A stretch of 64,000 bases of DNA from Solea solea (taxonomy: Eukaryota; Chordata; Actinopteri; Pleuronectiformes; Soleidae), in NCBI RefSeq assembly GCF_958295425.1, contig NC_081153.1, forward strand, positions 2,328,419 through 2,392,418. The letters are read 5' to 3'. Both the position numbers and the translations under genes were made by a program. The notes under the pieces were generated by a model. The model searched no databases. It saw nothing but the letters and a program-made list of their open reading frames with translations, and had not been told where the DNA came from. Shown here piece by piece: positions 11,830 to 23,003 of the stretch. Position 1 is the stretch's first letter. Each line of letters starts with the position of its first letter.

Positions 11830-13070
11830 GACACAACAATCAGTAATGACACTACAGAGTTATAATTGTAATGTTGTAAACAGAAGTGCTGTAATCTCTC
11901 AGATTACCCGATTTGCACTGAAAGATTATTATGGAATAAGTGATAATCCTCCCTCTGTACCTTTCAGTAGCTACAGTGTTTTGTGGGCCCGGCTGCTTGT
12001 TCCTTTCTTAGTTTGCATGTTTGTTTGTTTGTTTTCCAGACTGAGGTTTGATTGTTGTACAAAAGGATGGATTTAAATGTACATACGTTCTCTTTACCCT
12101 CACATGGTGCTGGCTCACAGTCTCGCGTCTACAAAGGAAGTGCATTGGTCTCCGCTGTGGTTGGGAAAGGGTGCTAATTAAAATGTGTTCAAATGCAACA
12201 GTGCAGTCATTACAGGAGCCGCAGTGAAGACAGGAGCTCTGGCTGAGCCTGGTTTCTGGGATTTACCTCTGGGTTTTTACACGGGATAACACGTGAACAC
12301 AAATAATCATTCAAAGTGAGGAGTCCAGCCTTGTCAAACCTCAGTATTTATTCTCACGCAAACGGCACTAAACCCTTAAGTAGTATTTCTCCTGGTAATG
12401 AAAGTTTTGTTTAGGTAAATAAGATAAAGAATCTCTGTGGATGGGAGCGTGAGTTCGGGGGGAACGGTTGAGCAGGATTTAACGAGATGACGATGCTTTT
12501 TAATACATCGATCCTGGCTGAATCCTCGATGCCCGCTGCTGCAGCAGCTGACTAAAGCTACTTTCCCCAAGACATTGATTTGCATTCATTCGCTGGAGGA
12601 AATAATAACCTTGCAGGTGTATATGTGCTGTCTGTGGTGATGCCCCTGCAGTACTGACAGCTCATTACCTTAGAGTTCCTGCTTCACACTGATAATTCAC
12701 ACAGAAAGTGGTGTATGTCATGCCACTCTTGTTTCCACCATGAGAATTGTGCTACAGTCGCCCCGGGTTCAATGTGCTTCTCCCCAAAGACTCAGTTTTG
12801 TTTGAAATGTTTAGCTGGAATAATAGTGATAAGGACTTATCTTGATTTCTGCTAAACACAAATACCCTGTGTGACACCAGCAATTAATACTGCTTTATTT
12901 AAGCAGGGAAATGGTTGAGATTAAAAACATTGTTAGGAGAGTAAACAAAGAAATAAATGCAAATTCACACTAAAGTTACACTCTTTACATAAGTGAATAC
13001 GTACAAAGTTATACATCATTATTATAAGTAATGATGCAAAACTGTATCCTACACTTTCCCCATCAGTTAA
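11830..13070. other. no feature recognised
   Basis: Intronic sequence with open frames at 11828-12076 (+) and 12376-12585 (-) that have no recognisable motif. No repeat family seen elsewhere in the window was found here. Confidence 0.45.
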
Positions 13071-13488
13071 CCCTCTTATGAGCATCATGATAATCATCAT
13101 TATTTTGATTTCATGGCTGTAGAATTGTCCAAAAATTCTTCAATGAGTGAGTGCTTCTGCCCCCTTTTTTCCAAGATAACTTTCACTTTCCATCCATGTC
13201 TGTCAGTTATTCAACCGTTAAGGGATTATGGTGCTGAGAAGCTCGTCCCGTGGAAGTCCTGAGGTTGTACCGTATTTCTCAAGCTCTGTTTCTCTGGTAT
13301 CCATCCATCCATCTTCTATCACCACTAGAGAGTCACGTGGGGGTCGCTGTGCCAAACTCGGCTCACAGAGGGCGAAAGGTGGGGTCACAGGTCGCCAGTC
13401 CATAGTTGTTTTAAATTTTCCGTGTAGGAGTTTACGGTAAAATGAGAAGCACACATGCCAATGTGATGACAGGATGATCCCAGAAGGG
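13071..13488 (+). mobile_element. TTAA-flanked MITE, copy 2, carrying a SINE fragment
   Basis: TTAA lies at 13067-13070 and at 13489-13492. The left end is CCCTCTTATGAGCATCATG and the right end, read on the minus strand, is CCCTTCTGGGATCATCC. The left end closely matches the inverted right end of the element at 20362-20500. A SINE-A tail fragment (13296-13402) sits inside. Confidence 0.55.
13296..13402 (-). mobile_element. SINE-A 3' fragment
   Basis: Landmarks in order on the plus strand are ATCCATCCATCC, TCTATCACCACTAGAG, GTCGCTGTGCCAAACTC and GGTCGCCAGTCCAT. They are a diverged copy of the tail of SINE-A. It has no tRNA head. Confidence 0.65.
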
Positions 13489-13689
13489 TTAAAGGCGTTT
13501 GGAATGTCGCTGCATTTCTTTATCCTGTTGGAGGGTCAGTAGACGATGGAGGCAAAGGGTTGATTGGCCAAGGACCCTGTAATAATTAGCCTGTGTGTAA
13601 AACATGTGCATCCTTCAGATGTCAACAGAGGTTTTTACGCCAGACGCCCTCCCTGATACAACCTTCCCATTTATCTGGATGTAACCAGC

Positions 13690-13802
13690 AGTGGGGTTTG
13701 GGTAACTTGCTCAAAGGTACCCCAGCCCTTCACCTGGCAGGCATTCAAACTGGCAACCCTCCGGTCACAACCCCACTCTGCCCTGTCATGGCAACCGTGT
13801 AA
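13690..13802 (-). mobile_element. SINE-B fragment
   Basis: On the minus strand this reads TTGTGACCGGAGGGTTGCC, then CAGTTTGAATGCC (a decayed B box) and GGGCTGGGGTACC. These landmarks match the plus-strand SINE at 45663-45868 (GGAGGGTCACTGGTTCAAG, GGGCTGGGGAGC). Confidence 0.6.
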
Positions 13803-14109
13803 CTGTTTTCTCGCATGTTCTTTGAGCGTGTGATGATATTAGAAACACGCGTCTTCCCGTGGCCATTCCTTCATATCTCATAATATATTCTGTTCTCTTT
13901 GTTGCCTGAACATCGGTGTTGTTCGTCCTTTTAAGGCAGTTTAGCATTGTATAATTAGATAATTATAGACTTTATAAGCACCCCGGAGAGAGTCTGTCAT
14001 AATTGCCACATCAAAGTGCTGTCCCCCCCACTGTGTCTCTGTGTGTCATATTCTCTATTCAAGCAACAACAACAAAAAAAAGGCAGCAACAGGAACGTTG
14101 TGCAGTGGC

Positions 14110-14132
14110 AGATTGTGTGTGTGTGTGTGTGT
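14110..14132. repeat. (GT)n microsatellite
   Basis: A short GT run. Open frames on both strands across it are low complexity. Confidence 0.85.
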
Positions 14133-14433
14133 GTAGTCAGGCAGCACTTGGTTGCTGTTCTCTCCTCCTTTTACAGAAGAAAACAATGTTCCCTTTAAGC
14201 AGCATGTCTTTGGTTCATGCCTGGGAAATCCTCGTGGAGTCACTGCTGCATCTACGTCATCCACCTTTCAACCTCCCACATGATGGCACGCTTGCAAAAT
14301 GAAAAGCAGAGAGGAGGCGGAATAGGAAACAAGAGGTGCTCCCGATGTCTTTGAGACGGCATGTAAACACAGAGTCATTTTCATATTTAGTGCTTTTTTT
14401 AAAGCATTAAAAGGTTCAACTTTTCAGTTAAAC

Positions 14434-14825
14434 CAGCCGTCTGCAACCTTCAGTATGAAAAGAGACACAAAAACCCATTTCACTCATAATATTAAGATAA
14501 TATCACATATAAAGATTTCTGTACAGGTATACTTTATATAAAACAATGGTAGTTTCTTGCATTTATGAAATTTAAGGACTACAAAAAGAAAACAGTTGAC
14601 ATTTCATTGCTATTTATACTTTGAAATAAAACAGAATCATGTAGACCCTCCCATATTTCAAACACAAGGTTTGGGGTGGTTTTCAAATGTCATGTTTGAT
14701 GCGACGCACTAAATATTCACATTTGTTTATCGTCTTGATCCCTAAATAAGAGGCGTTCACTTTGAAATAAAAGCTACAAGGGGCCACTGCAGAGGGGCTG
14801 AAGAGCCACAGGTTGCAAACCCCTG
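14434..14825 (+). mobile_element. hAT-like non-autonomous DNA transposon
   Basis: The left end reads CAGCCGTCTGCAACCTTC. The right end, inverted, reads CAGGGGTTTGCAACCTGTGG. These form imperfect terminal inverted repeats starting with CAGnnGT, as in hAT elements. The interior has TGCATTTATGAAATTTAAG and GGGGCCACTGCAGAGGGGC, and related sequence is at 46980-47475. An 8-bp target duplication could not be shown clearly. Confidence 0.6.
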
Positions 14826-16591
14826 GTTATAAAAATTACATTTTCTCAACTTGCCTTTGCATTTGTCAAGTATTTGGCCAGATACGTCTACACGTGACAT
14901 GCAAACGGTAACAAGGAGAAAGGTTTTTTTCAGAGATCAATCTCATGAAAACTAATCCTGCCAGTGGAAGTTTTTTTACCTCATTTAACAAAGATCGATG
15001 TCAGTGTCGGGCAGAACAACACTGGGATTCAGGGATTCCACCGCCTGAAGGTATCTACACATATTACAATGTTCACTTCACTGAAGGTAAAGTGCATTCA
15101 TTTGCATAATTAGACTTGGAACGTATTATAAGAACAGGCAGGGAGGCAGAGCAGTGTAATGAGGCAGGGAAATGGGAGTAAGTGTGTAGCGTGGCATATG
15201 ACAACAGACATGTTTAGACCTCACTACAGTGGATCTCTCAGGGGAGGCTGACTAATGACTAATGACTTTTTTACTGGAGATGAGTCCAAACAGTCACCGC
15301 TGTGCTGTGCAGCACGTGGATGTTGTTGTCGTCGTGTTCAGTATGGAATTGATACGGCCGGCGATTGTACAGGACTGTGTTTGCTTTTCCATTCTCCTGA
15401 GATTATGTCAGATGAGGGTAGATACGTTACACAGCTGATGAGCGAACATCCCAGTGAGTCAATATTTGACGGTGACAGAGGAAGAATTGTGCTCCATTTA
15501 AACAACACGCCCCTCATGTGTGCTGAATTTTATTTCGTCACGCTGCTTCTCTTGTGTCGTTTGTTACGTGGCCGACGCACTCAAGTGCCCTTTATTATCT
15601 TTGTCCACTTGTTTGAGCGGGTTTTTCCATGCTCAAGTTATCCAATGAATCCATTATTAAATCTGCACATTGCTTCTCCAAATGATAAAGAATACGTCCA
15701 CCAGCAATTAAAAAAGGCGGACGGTTAAAAAGTATATATCCTTGTGTATCACAGCCAGCCTTAACAACCTAGTTAAACTGAAAGCTTGAGTACTTGTCAG
15801 TATTAAATATAACACAAGTTTGTTGTTGTGACTTTGTGCAAATTGTCTCCAATTTAACGCTAAGCTAACCGTGTTTAATAGACGTATGAGGGGTCGCCTT
15901 TATCAGCCTTTTATCAAACAATCCTCAGCCAGAGAGTGAACTCATGTCAAACTGCTGTAGTAAAAGCTCGTCTCTACACATTTTTATTTAATATCTAATA
16001 CAAGCGACAGTATCGACTTCAATCCAGCAAATCAATTATCTTTGTCGCTTAGGCTTCATCAGTAGACACTTTGTTTACTATCCATGCGCGAGTGACTTTA
16101 TGGACTGTGGCAGTGGCTGCAGTCAATAAAAAACACAACTTCTGCTTGCTTTTTTAGTTTGAATCAGTTAGAATAAATGGTTTGACAGATTCACTCTGTT
16201 GAAATCAAGCAGACTGGATTATCTGGCGAGATTTATTGCAGCAGCTTCTTTTCTTTTCTGCGCCAACACTCAGACTATCAAAGTCGTCTGCTGGGGGGAA
16301 GATTGCCCTAATTATTCTCCATTCTATATATGATTAAGAGAGATTTGCCTTTAAATGCTCAGCATGGGCTTTGATGAGCACTCTTCTCTCAGCGCTGACA
16401 CGTCAGTGTCTTCAGTCTCACTCCAGCAGCTCAGTGCTGAGCTCCGTTAAAAGCATGAAAATAAGTCCATGTTTTGTAATGAGAAGCTTCAAGACGAGAG
16501 AACTTTGGTGGTTTACATACATCTACTGATGCCTCTGGACACATCGTCAGTGATGTTCCTGGAATCATTGGGTGTTTCGGGTCTTTCAACA
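14826..16591. other. no feature recognised
   Basis: Contains a 157-codon plus-strand open frame (15255-15728) without recognisable domain. Frames of this length are expected by chance in a window this size. No repeat end or RNA gene was recognised. Confidence 0.45.
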
Positions 16592-16990
16592 TCATACACC
16601 CTCCATAGGTGACCCAGCTTGTGTTCGGATGGCTTCTCCTCTTCTGAGCCACAGCCATCTTGAGGCCCTCTCTGCCGCTTCGGTGGTATTGCGGATGGCT
16701 TTCCCCTTACTCACTCCCTTGATGCCTAAAATGCCGAAGGCTCTGACCAAAGAACGGGCTGCGAAGCTTCTACATCCAACCTCCACTGAGAGGCATCTCG
16801 CTCTCCATCCAGGCTGCTGGCAGTTGCTGACCAGTCCTGCATACTTGGAAGAGCTTCCTTTCAAAGGCTTGTTCTCGTCCTCTCATGGAACAGTCAGCTC
16901 AGACACGAGGACAGTGTGTGGTCACAGGGTAGTGACCTTTGTGATTTCCCAAAGGAAATTGTTTTGTTACAGTTGCTCCATATCAGACTC
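16592..16990 (-). pseudogene. 3' part of an R2/NeSL-type LINE (restriction-like endonuclease end), broken
   Basis: Read on the minus strand, the translation contains SSKYAGLVSNCQQPGWRARC, VEVGCRSFAARSL and AAERASRWLWLRRGE. These are typical of the C-terminal region of fish non-LTR retrotransposons that carry a restriction-like endonuclease (R2/NeSL/Dong group). Just upstream the frame reads VLVSELTVP followed by a stop where Trp-Glu is usual. An Arg-Pro-Asp triad before it is degraded to stop-Pro-His, and about ten codons between VLVSE and LTVP appear deleted. Catalysis is therefore lost. The 5' continuation is at 17869-18040, separated by a different LINE. Clade placement is from recognised motifs only. 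Confidence 0.7.
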
Positions 16991-17868
16991 AGTAAGTACC
17001 AGAAAAAAAGAGCACACAAGTTAAAAATAAAAAAAAAAAGAAAAGAATTAAGATTAAAATAAAATAAAAATAGCACAAAGCCCTTATTTAAACAAGAATG
17101 ACAAAAATATACAACGTGTACAGGATAAACATTATCAATGTAATAATTAATAAATGAACCGGATACTTCTACAGATGGGAGTTGTAAAGTCTGAGGGGCC
17201 ACAGGCAGGAATGATTTCCTGTGCCGTTCAGTGGTGCATCTTGGTGGAATCAGTCTCTCACTGAACGAGCTCCTGTGTCGACCAGCACGTCATGGAGTGG
17301 ATGGAGGTTGTTGTCCAGTATTGTCCTTAACTTGGACAACATTCTCCTCTCTGAGACCACCGCCAGAGAGTCCAACTCCACTCCCACAACGTTACTGGCT
17401 TTGCGGATCAGATTGTTCAGTCTCAGCGTCATCAGCGACCCTCGGCCTGCTGCCCCAGCATGCAACAGCATAGAGGATCGCACTGGCCACAACAGACTCA
17501 TAAAAAATCCTGAGCGTGGTCCGGCAGATGTTGAATGACCTAAGCCTCCTCAGGAAATAGAGACGTCTCAGGCCCTTCATGTAGATGGTTTGTGTATCTG
17601 TCCAGTCCTGTTTGCTGTCAGTGTGGACTCCCAGGTATTTGTAGTCCTTGGCCACATCCACATCGACCCCTTGGATGAAAAGAGGGGTCACTGGTGTCTT
17701 GGACCTCCTAAAGTCCACGATCAGTTCTTAGGTCTTCGTCACGTTAAGCTGCAGATGGTTCTGCATGCACCACGTGACGAAGGAGTCCACCGCAGCCCGG
17801 TACTACGTCTCATCACCCCCTCTGATGCATCCAACTACTGCAGAGTCATCAGAGTACTTCTGGCAGGG
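16991..17868 (-). pseudogene. Rex1-like LINE reverse-transcriptase 3' fragment, frameshifted
   Basis: On the minus strand the order is DDSAVVGCIRGG (the Asp-Asp of the reverse-transcriptase active-site box, with the preceding residues lost), WCMQNHLQLNVTKT, a stop, VDFRRSKTPVTPLFIQG, KYLGVHTDSKQDW, LYFLRRLRSFNIC, FYESVVASAILYAVACWG, a frameshift, LNNLIRKASNVVG, and SERRMLSKLRTILDNNLHPL. This is the usual C-terminal half of fish Rex1/L2-like non-LTR elements. Stops and at least one frameshift make it dead. It is 5'-truncated, as is common for LINE copies, and sits inside the R2/NeSL-type relic. The boundaries are approximate (within 20-30 bases). Confidence 0.75.
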
Positions 17869-18040
17869 GTGGCCTGTTCCCCAGCTTTGACGAAGGGGAT
17901 TGATTTCTTGGGGGGTCGGAACTGCTTGGCCCACACAAGTCCAGCACTGATGGCTTCAGCAATGGTCTTGAGGACTTGATCATGCTTCCATCTGTACTGA
18001 CCATCTCCGAGAGCCCTAGTGCAGCAGCTGAGCATGTGTT
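17869..18040 (-). pseudogene. 5' continuation of the R2/NeSL-type LINE relic
   Basis: The minus-strand translation has LGDGQYRWKHDQVLKTIAE, WAKQFRPPKKSIPFVKAGEQ. In intact fish elements of this group this segment lies just upstream of the endonuclease end found here at 16592-16990. The open frame then runs abruptly into the Rex1-like sequence, which marks the insertion joint near 17868. Upstream (above 18040) the element is lost. Confidence 0.7.
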
Positions 18041-18141
18041 CTAGGGTTCCTTGTTTGGAACTCAGGGGGAATGACGGTGTTCCACCGACAACTACACAAA
18101 GGTGTTAAGGTATAATTGTTGTCCCTCAAGTAGACATTTAT

Positions 18142-18640
18142 ACCCATGGGCCCATGGGTTTAATTAGGGCCCGAGTCACGAATGACAGAGGCCGAAACGG
18201 CTCCTGGCACATATCCATGTGAGGAACCTATTGTTTATCCTTCAGATTATTATTATATCTGTGTCTTTGTGGTCATTTTTGAGCGGGTTAGCGTGCATAA
18301 AAATACTTGAAACTTTGCATGGAGGTCAGGTCTGGCGAAAATGCGATATTGACATAGTTCCCGGACCTGTGTGTTGCTCAAGGGCTCTATAGGGCCCCCT
18401 CAGGTGAAAACAGAGGCAAAATTGAGTTCCACTGAATTTCTCGAAACTTGGTGCGAAGATGTTAAAGCCCAAGATGAACAAAAAAGTCAACCGTAACCAT
18501 GGCCTCAACTCAACAGGAAGTCGGCCATTTTAAATTTTGTCGTCCATTTTTATGATTTGAAAACTTACACAAATCGCAGACATACAAAAATTTGATCGAT
18601 TGAATAAAACTGAAGTTGTGCGGGGATGTGAAGGACCTAT
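18142..18640. mobile_element. dispersed fish repeat with GGGCCCGAG start
   Basis: Contains a perfect 18-bp palindrome (18142-18159), TTAGGGCCCGAG, TATTATTATATC, GAAACTTTGCATGGAGGTC, GATGAACAAAAAAGTC and CAACAGGAAGTCGGCCATTT. I recognise this order as a very common teleost dispersed repeat, probably a non-autonomous DNA transposon. There is one copy in this window. The right end is uncertain. Confidence 0.55.
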
Positions 18641-20361
18641 AATGACTGTGTGCAGTCCCAGTTCATTTGGTTTAAGAGCTGGAGTGTGTGTGTGTTTTCT
18701 TACCGAGGCAGGTAATTTGACATTTGGAAAGAAGAAAAATGGGATCATTGCAGTTTTATTGCTATTTGGTTACAGGTGGTTACAGGGGAGGGTCTGAGAA
18801 CCCCCATAGCTCATATTCTGCTGATGTGTAATGTTTACTAAGATGATAAGTGAGGGAGGGAGACAGAGTAAATATTCACAAAGTTGAGGCAATAAATCTG
18901 CACACAACCTCAGTACACTTGTATAAAGACAGGACTTCCTTTCCTACTATGAGATTTCAGAGTTTTGTGCATGAACAATATGAATGGAAACACGCTAGAT
19001 TTTGAGTATTTACAAGTTTGTACAATTGAGGGAGTTGTGCAAATTAAGACATCTGCCTAAGTACAAGAGGAATTCAGTGCTTTTATAACACTTTTTGAAA
19101 CTGTGTGGTTGGTTGAAGACTCAGCCTGATTCCTCTCAGAAGATTCCTGGGGCTGCCTGAAGTCTAACTCATAATGTAACTTTATTTTAAATGTGATGTG
19201 AAGGTCACAGCACACAGATGTGACTTTTCTTACACTCGGCCTTTGTCGCAGTTATATCTGGCAGCAAGACAAGAACTTTGGGACATTGTGTTTTTTACAC
19301 AAAAGTGAAAGAAAGGCGTCGAGAAAGAAAGGCACTGGCATACCAATGGATTAGATCAGAGGGTGACTCAGCCGCCTGTAAGACGATGAGGTGTCATCCT
19401 GTGAAAAGGTAGAAAGTGAGTGAGAATTGGAATTATAATGAGACGAAAATGCACATCTTCAGCCCAGACACGAGTTCAGCACGTGGTTATCTGCGTTCAC
19501 GATCACGGTCTTCTTTGTTGTGAAGCTACATTTGAGTTTGTACCAGTAAAATCACACAGTGACTGCTCCAAATATCTATGTTATTATGGATTTAATACTT
19601 CATCTCAACATGCTGGACCTTCAATATTACTATTTCTTTTCCCTCATCAGGTCACTTTATTGCAAAGACATCCTGTCTTTCTTCAAAATAATATGTAGTA
19701 TATTAAAAAAAATCTATATATCAAATATAATTCTATATGTGGATAAAAGTCTAATCCAGGTCACATTCAATTCCTCCAGTTTAGAGGCAGAAAGGCTTGA
19801 GGGAATCTCGACTAATTGGCCACTTTATTACATATGCACGCTCATTAAACAGCATGAAACGCTGAGTTATGTTGACGGCATTTTAAAAGCCTGTAGACAT
19901 GATTAAGGGAGCCATTTGGTGTTTCAAGAAACATTAAAATGTGCAAAATGGATCATCCAAAATGTTAGTGAAAATGGTGCCTGCAGCCCACATTACATTT
20001 CAGAACACTGATACCGTTTTACAGCACAATTAACAGGTGGGTAAACCAGTTTATTTAACTTCCTTTACACACACGTTAATAATGCTGGCTCACTGTCTGT
20101 CAGACACAGGTCAAAGTTCACCTCTCTACCCACTGTGTCAGGTGTGGACAGTATGAGATTCTGATGCTATGGTAACCCCAAGCAATAATATCCCCACAGT
20201 ATCATGATATTGTGATTATAGCTGAGACGCAGTGTGCATCGTACCATAGAAGACGCAGCAGACTGAACAGAGAGATTTCTGACAAGTTATTTAAAAACAC
20301 CTCATATTTTAAGAACAGTATGAAGGAAATGATTGTTGGTTTTGATGCCTTGACTTTTTAA
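18641..20361. other. no feature recognised
   Basis: AT-rich intronic sequence. The open frames at 19420-19698 and 19559-19906 overlap and have no conserved motif. Confidence 0.45.
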
Positions 20362-20500
20362 CCCCTCTGTTACCATCCTGCAGGATTTGGCGTGCAGGAT
20401 GGTAACCCTGACCCTATGTCAGCTGAGACTGGCACAGAACCTAAATAAACCTAAATAAATGCAGCCCATTCTCCTGAATATCATGATGGTCATAAGAGGG
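20362..20500 (+). mobile_element. short TTAA-flanked MITE, copy 3
   Basis: 139 bp between TTAA (20358-20361) and TTAA (20501-20504). The left end is CCCCTCTGTTACCATCCTG. The inverted right end is CCCTCTTATGACCATCATG, nearly identical to the left end of the element at 13071. No coding capacity. Confidence 0.65.
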
Positions 20501-20916
20501 TTAATACTGTTGTATTCCTTGAAACCGGTTATTAGCCCAGGAGTTGGCTCAGTGTGGGTTTGAGGATCTTTGTCAGAAGCGTGCAGACACACCGTCCATC
20601 ACCATTTCAGGGTATTATTATATATATTCTTTGCATGTGATGTGGAATATATTTAGATTTAAATTGTCAGGAAAACATTCAAACAAATGAGTCACCAATT
20701 AGTACTGACCGAATATATTATAAGGTAGATATTTATGTCCCTCCATATCATGAAGACTAAGTTCTGCGCTCTCATAAATCCTTGTGTCAGCTTGTATTCA
20801 TTCATTATTTGTATGTCCACTGTTATAAAAGAGACTCTCATCAAATGTAGAACCGCAGAGTGCACTTAAGTCGTCTGATGTGTCACTGGAAGTTTCATTG
20901 TTACACGTCTCATTCA

Positions 20917-20995
<79 letters not shown>
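20917..20995. repeat. (GT)n microsatellite
   Basis: About 78 bp of GT with one interruption. Open frames over it are Cys-Val or Thr-His runs. Confidence 0.95.
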
Positions 20996-20998
<3 letters not shown>

Positions 20999-21651
20999 GT
21001 TGCAGGCAGATCGTGAGCTCGTGTTGCACGACCATGCAAACACTGAGCGAGCACAGTAAACTATCGTTACAGAGGAGAACAGAAACAGAGCGAGAGACGA
21101 CTCAGAAGTCGCCGCTGGGGAGTGAAAGTGTTGTTGTGATGTTTTTGATGAGTAACGCCGATGCTGTTCCAGAGCGGGGATGAATCTGTGTGCAGGCTGT
21201 GAAGCTGCTGAAGCTCAGTCAGGTATCCGGCGTGGACACGAGCCAATATTAGTCTGTTGAGCTTAAATAAACTGTTACTGCAACAGAACCCAGCGGCCGT
21301 GCACTTCTGTTTGTTCGGGGGTGAAGCTTTTTTACTCACTAGGACATAGTTAGTGACGCACTGTGCTGGAGTTAACAGAGACGCACACTTACACACTGTA
21401 TATCACACAAACATCTTCAAAGCAATGGCTGCATCTTATTATGAGGCGAGTTTCGCTGGAAAACAGGACCTGGAGAGAGCCTGAGCATCAGTTTGTGTTT
21501 CTCATCACTTTCACCACAGTGCTGCAAATTAAGCATTCGTTTATAAAAGAAAACCATTACATTCACATTCCATAATCTGGTTTTATATATATCGCAATTT
21601 TTAATGTCCACTTTAAACGAACTAGACATTAACTGTGAGTTCTCTCAGCTT

Positions 21652-21870
21652 CACTGAAGCTTTATCCTCCACCAGAGGGTCACAGGGGTGCTGTGCTAAT
21701 CTCAGCTGACATAGGGCGATAGGCGGAGTCACACCCTGGACAGTTGGCCAGTCCATCGCAGGGACACACATACACATACACATACAGGCCCTTGTTCCAA
21801 CCGGGGCTCGAACCCACGTCTTCTTGCTGCAGAAGCAAGAGTGCTAACCACTACACCACCCGTGTGGCCC
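21652..21870 (-). mobile_element. SINE-A, internally deleted copy
   Basis: On the minus strand the head reads GGGCCACACGGGTGGTGTAG with a B box in GGGTTCGAGCCCCGG. The tail keeps GGATAAAGC and GACTGGCCAACTGTCCAG. The middle part (promoter-distal body with GCATGTTCTCC) is absent compared with 52790-53166. Confidence 0.75.
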
Positions 21871-22009
21871 TGAGTGGTTGTTATGGGGATAATTATAAAA
21901 GGGGGCAGATGGCTTTGGGGGGTATATTGGAGGCTCTCAGGGTTATTTTTAGACTTAGCCGCAGCACTCCTCAACCTTTTGATTGATGGATGGATGGAAC
22001 AACCACTCA
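21871..22009. repeat. short inverted-repeat element
   Basis: TGAGTGGTTGTT at 21871-21882 and its exact inverse AACAACCACTCA at 21998-22009 enclose 115 bp. The left arm begins exactly where the SINE head ends. It could be a tiny MITE or chance. Confidence 0.4.
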
Positions 22010-22256
22010 CCTAAAGCACGTTCTCAGGCTCCATCAGAGCATTCATCAATGACCCTGCTCTTATTTTAGTTTGTCTTTCACGTGTAAGTGGACGTACGTA
22101 GATGAGTCGACGCACGGCGGGATCTTGTGTCGCAGCGTCGGCCGTCGTCTTTATCTTCACCTGCGCTCACACTCCACAGGTGACAGAGTCACCATGAGGG
22201 GCGGAGCATGCTTGTTTAATCTCTGAGTCGTAGTTTGATCTGTGGCTCTCGTACTC

Positions 22257-22866
22257 ATCTCTCTCTCTCTCTCTCTCCCTCTCTCCGTCTCTCTCTCTCT
22301 CTCTCATATATATGTGTGTTTCTCTCCTGGTTGCTGTGGCGACGCCTGCCTCAGTGACTCTGTCTCAGCAGCATCTGGGCAGGGGTGTGTGTGTGTGTGT
22401 GTGTGTGCACATGTGTTACGTAACATGCAGCTTAAAACAGTCAGCAAAAATGTAGTCCACACACAGACACACACACAGACACACACACACATAGACACAC
22501 ACACACAGACACAGTGCTGCGTCTCATTTCCTGTCTGTGGGTTTATTAAAGACGAGCTCAGCTAAACCAGCGGCCTTCAAAGTCAATTTTCCACAATATC
22601 CTTTTTGTTGGGAACGACTTAGTGTCTAAGTCTCTCCACTTCACGCACACTTGCACTCACACTGGGATGAACCTGTTGCTGGCGCAGCACTTGTTGTTGG
22701 AGCAATATTTCTCCCTTAAACTCCTCGTTCTCCACCTCCCTGCTGACATTTCCCCATTGTGTGGTTTGTGGCCAGTTTTATTAGGACAGATCCTCACGTG
22801 CCTCTTCATTTTCTCCTCCAGCTCTTCCCCTTCTCTCTCCCTCCCTCCCTCCCTCCCTCCCTCCCT
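22257..22866. repeat. cluster of simple repeats
   Basis: (CT)n at 22257-22305, (GT)n at 22385-22408, (CA)n mix at 22457-22512 and (CTCC)n at 22841-22866. Open frames here are low complexity. Confidence 0.9.
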
Positions 22867-23003
22867 GTAGCTAATGAAATCATCAGGCTGAAGAGAAAAC
22901 CTGACATCCATGTCTTTGTTAAATCCTCTGAAAACTGTGCACTCTCGGCTCCCATTTCAGCATTTTCAAATTGCAGTTTTAATTGTGTGATTTGCATCAT
23001 TAA

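Noticed and set aside
15255..15728. 157-codon plus-strand open frame
   Set aside because: No domain, signal peptide or splice context was recognised, and a frame of this length is expected by chance in 64 kb read in six frames.
20860..21183. Cys-Val or Thr-His rich open frames at GT/CA tracts (also at 26706, 30831, 33805 and 36990)
   Set aside because: They are direct translations of microsatellites.
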